The notes below the pieces were generated by a model, which saw nothing but the letters and a program-made list of their open reading frames with translations, searched no databases and was not told where the DNA came from. This document shows, piece by piece, positions 38,038 through 45,677 of a stretch of 64,000 bases of DNA. The stretch spans positions 1 through 64,000 of the forward strand of contig JAGYIS010000002.1 in NCBI GenBank assembly GCA_018402255.1, given 5' to 3'. The DNA is from Marinobacter sp. (lineage in GTDB: Bacteria; Pseudomonadota; Gammaproteobacteria; Pseudomonadales; Oleiphilaceae). The stretch's first letter is position 1. Every line of letters starts with the position of its first letter. Made by a program: the position numbers and the translations under genes.

Positions 38038-38445
38038 TTAACTCGCTGCCAGCGCTCTCAGAGTGTCTGGCAGGGAGGTTGATGACTTTGTTGTCCGGTC
38101 GACCCAGACAATTTTTGCGTAGCCTTCCGCGTATACCTCACCAGTCTGTGAATCCTTAAGCATGTGGTAGGTGTCCAGACTGGTATTTCCGGCCTTGTCC
38201 GCGTATGTTTCAACCACGACCGTAGCAGGGTGAGTGAGCTCCTTCAGAAAGGTGGCGCTGGTCTTTATAATCACAGGCCCGGTTGAGGCTGTAACACCAC
38301 CGAGTTCCAGGGATGAAAGCCAGACAATCCGGGCTTCTTCAAAGAAACGAAAGTAAACCGTGTTGTTGGCGTGGCCGTATGCGTCCATATCGCCCCAGCG
38401 CAAGGCCATGGCCAGAGAACTGACGAGATTACCCGGTACTGACAT
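38038..38445 (-). CDS. acyl-CoA thioesterase (hot-dog fold)
   Basis: 135-aa thioesterase of the 4-hydroxybenzoyl-CoA thioesterase type. The family motif DMDAYGHANNTVYFRFFEEAR carries the catalytic Asp near residue 20. GGAGG lies 7 nt upstream of ATG 38445; an earlier in-frame ATG lacks this. The gene converges on the FabH-like gene (gap 6 nt). It should hydrolyse acyl-CoA thioesters; chain length unknown. Confidence 0.87.
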   Translation of the reverse strand: MSVPGNLVSSLAMALRWGDMDAYGHANNTVYFRFFEEARIVWLSSLELGGVTASTGPVIIKTSATFLKELTHPATVVVETYADKAGNTSLDTYHMLKDSQTGEVYAEGYAKIVWVDRTTKSSTSLPDTLRALAAS

Positions 38446-38534
38446 CTGATTTCCTCCGGAAAACTGTGACAAAAGTAATAATGCGCCGGTATTGTCGACG
38501 AACTGAAACAGGTTAAACAACCCAAGAGCGTAAA

Positions 38535-39312
38535 ATGAACATATTACTATTCCGGCGCCGGTCTCTGCTGGCCACTTTGGTGTTGATGCTGCTGACCTTT
38601 GGTGGCGGGCAGGTATCTGCTCAGACTATGCAGGAGCCGCCTCCTGAGAGTGATATGAGGGTCAATACCGATGACCCGTACGAGAACTGGAATCGCAAGG
38701 TATTCTCGTTCAACGACGCCATTGACCGCTGGTTTCTCCGTCCGGTTGCACAGGCTTATCGCACGGTTACGCCAGACATTGTCGACCGTGGTGTCACCAA
38801 TTTCTTCAATAATCTGACCGAAATCCGGAACTTCAGCAACAGTGTGCTGCAGTTGAAAGGTGAGTCTGCGGTTGTGGCGGTTGGTCGATTTACCTACAAC
38901 ACGGTGTTTGGGTTGGGGGATTTTCGATGTCGCCACGGCATTTGATTTGCCTGAACGCCCAGAAGATTTTGGCCAGACCCTGGGTTATTGGGGCGTTGGC
39001 TCTGGTCCCTATCTGATGTTGCCGTTACTGGGTCCGGCAACACCCCGATATTTTTCGGGCATGGCCACAGATGGCTTTCTGCTGCCATCGGCCTGGGATG
39101 AAGTGAGCAGCCCGGAAACCTATTACCTGCGCGCCCTTCAGATCGTCGACAGGCGCGCTGATTTTATCCCCGCTGAGCAGTTTATTTCTGGCGACCGTTA
39201 CACGTTTGTACGAAATGCCTTCCTGCAGCGCCGTGAATTCCTGATCAAGGATGGTAAGATCACTGAAGATCCGTTTGCTGATGACGACGACTTCATGCTC
39301 GAAGATTTCTGA
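38535..39312 (+). CDS. mlaA: MlaA/VacJ family lipoprotein, frameshifted
   Basis: Component of the Mla pathway, which removes mislocalised phospholipids from the outer leaflet of the outer membrane. The first frame has a signal segment (about 1-30) and the MlaA hallmarks DPYENWNRKVFSFND and YNTVFGLG. At the G-run 38915-38919 the frame breaks (net one base extra or two missing). The second frame continues with FDVATAFDLPERPEDFGQTLG to the stop at 39312. Corrected length would be about 259 aa, normal for the family. No lipobox Cys is obvious (AQTMQE), so lipidation is uncertain. Confidence 0.85.
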
Positions 39313-39335
39313 GCATTCATGCCGGGAGGCCGCAG

Positions 39336-40823
39336 GTGATCAAGGACCCCAGGATAGCCCGATACCGCAAATTGCTGGCAGAAGCCCCCAATTATGAACA
39401 GTGGAAGGCTGCCGCTCTGGAGCTTGATTTTCTGGAGGGCAACACCGAATGGAAAGAAGACTTCGCGTCTGACCTTTACCATTATGAGCTGATCTACGAC
39501 CGGCTCAGCAATCTCAAGCAGTACCGTCAGCAAAATGATTTTGAGCGTCTTAAACGGGCGCTCAGGGAAGGCCTGCATCACGACCTGGGCAATATGGGCA
39601 GTCCCGCTCTCTATACCCGCTCGCGGGTTGGCACCAAGCACCTGGTCGAGGAATACATTACCCAGGTGTGTGAGGCCCTTGATTTCCTGTGTGACCATCC
39701 GGTGCCCGGATTTTCAGTCAACGACAAATTTCAGTTTTTCCGCGATACGCTGACCAGTTACGGTCGCCCGTCGCTGCTTTTGAGCGGCGGCGCCAGCCTC
39801 GGAATGTTTCATTTCGGCGTGATCAAGGCGCTCTGGGAGAAAGGCCTGTTGCCGCAGGTGATTGCTGGCTCCAGTATTGGTGCGGTTATAGCGGGCATTC
39901 TCGGCGTACATACCGATGCAGAAATTCCTGAAATGCTGGTACCTGAGAATCATAACCTGCAGGCCTGGAAGTGGCGGGGCTTGCTGAGCGCAATGCGCGG
40001 TGACGGTTTGATGGATCAGGAAACCCTGAAGAACTGCCTGCAAGCCAACATCGGTAACGATACCTTTGAAGAGGCCTATCAGCGCACCGGTCGGAGCATC
40101 AATATCAGTGTGTCACCAGTGCAGGCACATCAGAAAGCCCGTCTGCTCTGTGGTTACACTTCGCCTTATATTCAGGTTTGGAGCGCTGCGCTTGCCAGTG
40201 CTGCGGTACCGGGTATCTTCCCGCCAGTGACGCTGATGAAGAAAGACCTTTACGGTAACTCGCTACCCTACATGCCGCGACTGAAGTTTGTCGATGGTTC
40301 GGTGGTCAGTGATTTGCCGATTGAGCGGTTAATGCATCTCTACGATGTCAATTTCACCATTGTCAGCCAGACCAACCCCCATGTGGTACCGTTTCTGAGC
40401 CAACAAGGGCAAGACGAAAAGCTGTCTCTGGCCAATTTGCCCATGCACCTGGTCAAATCAGAGATACTGTTCCATGGTCAGGGGGTGTTTGATTACCTCA
40501 GAAAGCGGGTTCGACCGGAACTGTTGCGGCAGTTGGCGGGGCAGATGCATACCATCATGGCCCAGCGCTATTCCGGTGACGTGACGATCGCTCCTACCTA
40601 TGCATTCCGCGACTTCCGTCGTATGCTGTCGAACCCCAGCCCGGAATACGTGCGGGAAATGATTCTGGCGGGCGAACGCGCGACCTGGCCGAAAATCTCG
40701 ATGATCCGCTCTCATGCAAGGATCTCGAAAACGCTTGAACGTTGCGTTCGTCGTCTTAAACAACAGAATCGCAAGGCCGCTGAATTGCGATTGGTTGTCG
40801 GAGCTGACAAGGCTACACCCTGA
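39336..40823 (+). CDS. DUF3336 patatin-like phospholipase
   Basis: 495-aa lipid hydrolase. The N-terminal DUF3336 domain (about 1-140) is followed by a patatin domain: oxyanion motif SGGASLG near residue 151, nucleophile Ser in GSSIG near 179, and catalytic Asp in FVDGSVVSD near 323. This domain pair is typical of triacylglycerol-lipase-like proteins related to yeast Tgl and plant Sdp1. GTG start with GGGAGG 6 nt upstream. Neighbours mlaA and exeA give no clear pathway. Confidence 0.9.
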   Translation: MIKDPRIARYRKLLAEAPNYEQWKAAALELDFLEGNTEWKEDFASDLYHYELIYDRLSNLKQYRQQNDFERLKRALREGLHHDLGNMGSPALYTRSRVGTKHLVEEYITQVCEALDFLCDHPVPGFSVNDKFQFFRDTLTSYGRPSLLLSGGASLGMFHFGVIKALWEKGLLPQVIAGSSIGAVIAGILGVHTDAEIPEMLVPENHNLQAWKWRGLLSAMRGDGLMDQETLKNCLQANIGNDTFEEAYQRTGRSINISVSPVQAHQKARLLCGYTSPYIQVWSAALASAAVPGIFPPVTLMKKDLYGNSLPYMPRLKFVDGSVVSDLPIERLMHLYDVNFTIVSQTNPHVVPFLSQQGQDEKLSLANLPMHLVKSEILFHGQGVFDYLRKRVRPELLRQLAGQMHTIMAQRYSGDVTIAPTYAFRDFRRMLSNPSPEYVREMILAGERATWPKISMIRSHARISKTLERCVRRLKQQNRKAAELRLVVGADKATP

Positions 40824-40835
40824 TCCTGAGGAACC

Positions 40836-42536
40836 ATGTACTACGATTTTTTCGGCTTTAGGGAACCGCCATTTTCCATCGCACCGGACCCCCGCTACCT
40901 GTACCTGAGTGACCGCCACAAAGAAGCCCTGGCGCACCTGATGTACGGCGTACAGGGGCAGGGTGGCTTTATTGTCATCACGGGTGAGGTCGGCACTGGC
41001 AAGACCACTGTGTGCCGGTGCTTTATCGAGAATGCTCCAGAGCATGTTGATATTGCCCTGATCCTGAACCCCCGCCTATCCGCCCGTGAGTTGCTGTCGT
41101 CTATCTGTGATGAGCTGGAAATTGCTCACGCACCGGAAGCTACCATCAAACAACTGGTGGATGGTATCAATCAGGATCTGCTCAAGGCCCACGCCGCTGG
41201 TCGCCACAAGGTTCTGATCATTGATGAGGCCCAGAATCTGTCTGCCGAGGTTTTGGAGCAGCTTCGGCTACTGACCAATCTGGAGACCGCAGAGAAAAAG
41301 CTTCTGCAAATCGTACTGTTGGGGCAGCCTGAGCTTCAGGACATGCTGGCTTTGGATGAGCTACGGCAATTGAACCAGCGGGTGACAGCGCGCTATCACC
41401 TTGATGCTATCGATCCCTCGGATTTGCCCGCCTACCTTCGCTATCGGCTAAGTGTGGCCGGGTTGAGGGGTGATATTTTCAGTGCTGCTGCGATCCGTAA
41501 ACTGTACCGGGAAAGCCAGGGTATTCCTCGCCTGATCAATCTGATCAGCGATCGGGCATTGCTGGGAGCTTACGCCGAGGGTGAGCACCAGATTACGGTT
41601 GACCATATACGTCATGCAGCCAGGGAGGTGCATGGCAACCGGCGGCCCATGAAAACGGGCGCCCGGCATGGCGTATCGCGAACCGGTCAACTGGCGTTGT
41701 TGGCGGCTTCGGTATTGGTCGCCATTTCGGTTCTGGGCTGGCTGTTGTACCCGCCGGGCAACCAGCCGGCGTTGGCGAATGATGGCGAGCTGCCCGTGGT
41801 GTCCGGCGTTATTGAACGGGCCGAAGATGAGGATGAAGAACCAATGCCGGAGCTGCCGCCCGCCATTCGCGCAGAGGCTGTGCCGGTACTGTCTCCGGTG
41901 ACACCGTCTTTCGAGTTCCAACAGCACGCACAGGGGCTTGCGGAGGCCTTCGGGCAATTATTTGAGGTGTGGGGCGAAGCCTACAACGCCAGCCAGTTTC
42001 CACTGGCCTGTGAGTTTGCCAGAACGGTTCGGCTTGGATGCCTGGAGCGCCAGGGTAGCCGCCGAAGCCTGGAGTTTTTGAACCGCCCCGCGATATTGCA
42101 ACTTCGGAACAGCCAGGGTGAGGTTGGCTACGTGGTTTTGCGCTCGCTGATCGATGATATGGCGGTGATTGAGTTATCTGGTGAGGTTCTCGAGGTGCCG
42201 TTTCGTCAACTGGAGCCGTATTGGTTTGGTGATTTCCGAGTGTTTTGGCGGATCCCTGAATACATGAGCGGCGACGGCTTTTTTGCCGGCTCTTCCGGAG
42301 AGCAGTTGTGGATGGATGCCCGGATGATGCAACTGGCAGATCGGCTATCTGAGTCCACGACGGAGAGCGCCCGGGTCAAGCGCTTACGCACTGACCAGCA
42401 ACTGCGCTGGTACCAGGAGGCCAAGGGCTTGACGGTTGATGGCATTGCAGGGCCGATGACCATTATTCAGATTAATAATGACCTGGGTACCGATGTTCCC
42501 CGGCTGGTAGCGGCCCCGGTGGCCAGTAACGGGTGA
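40836..42536 (+). CDS. ExeA-type AAA ATPase with peptidoglycan-binding C terminus
   Basis: 566-aa protein. The cytoplasmic AAA ATPase has Walker A GEVGTGKTT near residue 51 and Walker B VLIIDEAQNLS near 128. One transmembrane helix (about 285-306) follows, then a periplasmic part ending in a PG_binding_1-like domain (about 500-550; key LTVDGIAGPMT). This is the architecture of Aeromonas ExeA, which with ExeB helps the type II secretion secretin pass the peptidoglycan. GspB follows 3 nt after the stop. Related XrtA-associated ATPases share the AAA part but the gspB neighbour favours ExeA. Confidence 0.86.
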   Translation: MYYDFFGFREPPFSIAPDPRYLYLSDRHKEALAHLMYGVQGQGGFIVITGEVGTGKTTVCRCFIENAPEHVDIALILNPRLSARELLSSICDELEIAHAPEATIKQLVDGINQDLLKAHAAGRHKVLIIDEAQNLSAEVLEQLRLLTNLETAEKKLLQIVLLGQPELQDMLALDELRQLNQRVTARYHLDAIDPSDLPAYLRYRLSVAGLRGDIFSAAAIRKLYRESQGIPRLINLISDRALLGAYAEGEHQITVDHIRHAAREVHGNRRPMKTGARHGVSRTGQLALLAASVLVAISVLGWLLYPPGNQPALANDGELPVVSGVIERAEDEDEEPMPELPPAIRAEAVPVLSPVTPSFEFQQHAQGLAEAFGQLFEVWGEAYNASQFPLACEFARTVRLGCLERQGSRRSLEFLNRPAILQLRNSQGEVGYVVLRSLIDDMAVIELSGEVLEVPFRQLEPYWFGDFRVFWRIPEYMSGDGFFAGSSGEQLWMDARMMQLADRLSESTTESARVKRLRTDQQLRWYQEAKGLTVDGIAGPMTIIQINNDLGTDVPRLVAAPVASNG

Positions 42537-42539
42537 GTT

Positions 42540-43250
42540 ATGTCTTATATCCTTGATGCTTTGAGACGATCAGAAGCCGAGCGCCGGCAAGGTAAAGCAC
42601 CGGATCTGGGCCAGCAGGTGCAGATGGTGTACCGGCCGAAGAAAAAGCCGATTTCGCCGGTGTTATGGGTGGTCGTTGCTTTGTTGCTCAACGCTGGCGT
42701 GATGGCTTATCTGGTCTGGCCAACGTCGTTCTCCGAGCCTGACGGGGCTGCGGTGTTGCCCGGAGTGGCCGAACCGGAACCGGCCAGACCCGCAGTGGCG
42801 GTGTCTGAGCCGGCGGAGCGGGCATCGCCCGACCCGGCGCCCATTGCCAACCAGCCTGAGGAGGCTGAATCGCAGGCAACCCTGGCCGACGATGATCTGT
42901 CTGATCAGCCCGTGGTGGTAACCGGCAACGAAGCGCCCCTGGTGATCGTGCCTGACCAGTCGGTTCGGGAAACCCTGTTGACGCCCGTCGATTCTCAGGG
43001 CAGGGTGCCACACCTTGTCGAGCTACCGCTTTCGTTTCAAAAGAGTGTTCCTGATTTGATCTTCAACAGCCATATCTATTCGTCCGATCCCACGGCCAGC
43101 CGTGTCATGATCAACAGTCACTACCTTCGTCCCGGCGATGCTCTGGGCAACCTGATCGTTGAACGGGTCACGGAAGATGGCGTAATCCTGAGTCTGAATG
43201 GCCGGCGTTTTCGTGTTGGTACCGTGCGAGACTGGGTGAGCCCGAGATAA
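42540..43250 (+). CDS. gspB: general secretion pathway protein GspB
   Basis: 236-aa bitopic protein. A conserved cytoplasmic start (SYILDALRRSEAERRQG) is followed by one transmembrane helix (about 41-59), an acidic Pro/Glu-rich periplasmic linker, and a C-terminal GspB domain (about 165-230; SFQKSVPDLIFNSHIY). Partner of ExeA in secretin assembly. The stop overlaps the dinG ATG by one base. No other type II secretion genes are in the window. Confidence 0.9.
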   Translation: MSYILDALRRSEAERRQGKAPDLGQQVQMVYRPKKKPISPVLWVVVALLLNAGVMAYLVWPTSFSEPDGAAVLPGVAEPEPARPAVAVSEPAERASPDPAPIANQPEEAESQATLADDDLSDQPVVVTGNEAPLVIVPDQSVRETLLTPVDSQGRVPHLVELPLSFQKSVPDLIFNSHIYSSDPTASRVMINSHYLRPGDALGNLIVERVTEDGVILSLNGRRFRVGTVRDWVSPR

Positions 43251-45427
43251 TGGCGCTGACAGACGAAGTTAAGCAACAGATACAACAAAGCTACCGTGAT
43301 GTGCTGGCTGGCAAGGACATTCGGGCCCGTTATGGCCAGCGCCTGATGATCGCTGAAATTGCCCGCTACATGGCCGACATTACCGATAACGATGGCCAGC
43401 GCACATCGCCACCGGCGACCTGCGTGGTGGAGGCAGGTACGGGTACAGGCAAAACCCTGGCGTACCTGATCGCGGCGATTCCGGTGGCCAAAGCGCTGGG
43501 AAAAACGCTGGTGATTTCGACCGCGACCGTGGCTCTGCAGGATCAAATCGTACTGAAGGATCTGCCAGACCTCCGTAAACACAGCAAGCTGGACTTCAGC
43601 TGGACGCTGGCGAAAGGTCGGGGTCGCTATCTGTGTATGTCACGACTGGAATCCAAACTGCACGACGAAGGCCATGGCGACAATGAGAGCATGTCGCTGT
43701 TTTTGCTTGAGCAGCCTGTGGATGATGAAGCGGCCAGTCGGGTGATCTTCGAGAAAATGCTGGCGACTTACGGTTCCCGGGAATGGGATGGTGATCGTGA
43801 CCATTGGCCGGAACAGATTCCGGATGACACCTGGCGTCAGGTCACCACCGATCACCGCCAGTGCACCAACCGTCACTGCGCCTATTTTGATAGCTGTGCG
43901 TTTTTTGATGCCCGCAAAGATCTGGACGAAGCCGATGTGGTGGTGGCAAATCACGATCTGGTGCTGGCCGATCTGGCGTTGGGTGGCGGTGCTATCCTGC
44001 CCGAGCCTGAGAACGCGCTGTTCATTTTTGATGAAGCCCACCACCTTCCGGAGAAAGCGCTCAATCATTTTGCGGCGTCGGTGCCCCTGAATTCCACCCG
44101 TCAGTGGCTCAAACAACTGTCTCAAGCCTTGGTCAAGATGCAGCCCTGGTTACCGGGAGGTTCGCAGGCAACCAAAGCGGTCGAGAAAATCAGTACTTCT
44201 GGCCGCGATCTCGATCTCGCCTTGGGGCGGGTTTACGAGGAGGTGGAACAGAACACCGGCTGGGAATTCAATGACGAACGGCGCACCGCACAGTGGCGCT
44301 ATCCGGACGGTGAGCTGCCGGATGCCCTGGCTGAGCTGGCAGCGGAAACGCGCATTGTGACCGCAGGTCTGGTCCGGCACCTGGGCACCCTGGCAGACGA
44401 GCTGCAAAGCGCTTTTGATGAGCGCAAAGATCCTGAACTGGACAGGGATACAGCGGACTCCTGGTACCCGGTGATTGGTGCTTTCCACAGTCGTGCGGAA
44501 GAGCAGTTGCGCCTGTGGGCCGCCTGGTGTGAGCCGTCAGTGGCCAGCCCTGCCAACAAAGAAGCAGACGCTGCGCCTGTAGTCCGAAAGGGGCCGCCTG
44601 CTGCGCGCTGGTCGGTGCGGCAGCGCTGGGATCATGCTGAAGACATTGCCTTGTTCAGCTCGCCCGTGCTGGCGGATAACCTGCTGTATTCCCGGCTCTG
44701 GTCCCGTGCCTATGGAGCGGTTTTGACGAGTGCAACCTTGACTGCCCTAGGACGGTTCGACCGTCTGCGCTCTCGGGCGGGGTTGCCAGAGGCAAGCCGC
44801 TATCTGGTTGTGCCAAGCTCATTCCGGTACGCGGAGATGGCGACGGTGGAAGTGCCGGCGATGCCAGCCATGCCAACGGATGATGGGTTTGGCGAGGCGT
44901 TGATCAAGCGGCTACCGGATTTGTGGGCAGGCGAGATGGCCACCCTGGTGTTGTTCACTTCCCGGCGGCAGATGCAGCTGGTCAGGGATGCCCTGGCTCC
45001 GGACTATCCGGAGCTGATCCTGACTCAAGACGACATGGCCAAGAACGAAGTGTTGCGGCAGCATTGCAGCCGCGTTGATGCGGGCAAAGCCAGCGTGCTG
45101 TTCGGCGTGGCCAGCTTTGCTGAGGGTATCGATCTGCCCGGTAAATACCTGCACCACGTGGTGATCACCCGGTTGCCTTTTTCAGTGCCGGACGACCCCA
45201 TCGAGGCCAGCCTTGCTGAATGGGTGACCCAGCGGGGCGGTAACCCGTTTATGGAGATCACGGTACCGGACGCCTCCATAAAGCTGGTCCAGGCCGTTGG
45301 CCGCCTGTTGCGGACCGAACAGGATACCGGGCGGGTCACCATTCTTGATCGCCGCATTGTTGCCCGGCGCTATGGCCAGTTGTTGCTGGATGCGCTGCCC
45401 CCTTTCCGGCGTATTATCGAATACTGA
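43250..45427 (+). CDS. dinG: ATP-dependent DNA helicase DinG
   Basis: 725-aa superfamily 2 helicase with 5-prime to 3-prime polarity, acting on R-loops and forked DNA. Walker A EAGTGTGKTLAY is near residue 64, four Cys of the Fe-S cluster lie between LCMSR and CAYFDSCAFF (about 126-222), the DEAH box reads IFDEAHHLP, and motif VI QAVGRLLR is at the C terminus. Length is normal. I see no convincing LexA box directly upstream, which would lie within gspB. Confidence 0.93.
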   Translation: MALTDEVKQQIQQSYRDVLAGKDIRARYGQRLMIAEIARYMADITDNDGQRTSPPATCVVEAGTGTGKTLAYLIAAIPVAKALGKTLVISTATVALQDQIVLKDLPDLRKHSKLDFSWTLAKGRGRYLCMSRLESKLHDEGHGDNESMSLFLLEQPVDDEAASRVIFEKMLATYGSREWDGDRDHWPEQIPDDTWRQVTTDHRQCTNRHCAYFDSCAFFDARKDLDEADVVVANHDLVLADLALGGGAILPEPENALFIFDEAHHLPEKALNHFAASVPLNSTRQWLKQLSQALVKMQPWLPGGSQATKAVEKISTSGRDLDLALGRVYEEVEQNTGWEFNDERRTAQWRYPDGELPDALAELAAETRIVTAGLVRHLGTLADELQSAFDERKDPELDRDTADSWYPVIGAFHSRAEEQLRLWAAWCEPSVASPANKEADAAPVVRKGPPAARWSVRQRWDHAEDIALFSSPVLADNLLYSRLWSRAYGAVLTSATLTALGRFDRLRSRAGLPEASRYLVVPSSFRYAEMATVEVPAMPAMPTDDGFGEALIKRLPDLWAGEMATLVLFTSRRQMQLVRDALAPDYPELILTQDDMAKNEVLRQHCSRVDAGKASVLFGVASFAEGIDLPGKYLHHVVITRLPFSVPDDPIEASLAEWVTQRGGNPFMEITVPDASIKLVQAVGRLLRTEQDTGRVTILDRRIVARRYGQLLLDALPPFRRIIEY

Positions 45428-45446
45428 TCGTTGGTTTGGCGGCCAT

Positions 45447-45480
45447 AAAAAAAGAGCCAGCCCGAGGGGTTGGCTCTTAT
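45447..45480. terminator. bidirectional terminator between dinG and the MalT-like gene
   Basis: Stem AAGAGCCAGCCC with GGGTTGGCTCTT (one wobble), loop 3 nt. The plus side ends TTAT; the minus side ends in seven T. It serves dinG and possibly the convergent MalT-like gene 200 nt away. Confidence 0.75.
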
Positions 45481-45677
45481 CAAAGGGGTTCTTCACGAAC
45501 CCGGGCGTCGAAACAACGCGGAACAAGAAATCTGAGGCCTGAAGTTCAGAATTCCCGGCAAGGGGTTAACCTCACCATGGTTAAATCATAGGGCTTAAAG
45601 GGGCGTAACCGGATCGTCCAAAGGGCGTAGTTGGTGCTTTTAATCAAGGAAAAGTGTGACGGATGTCACATTTAAGG

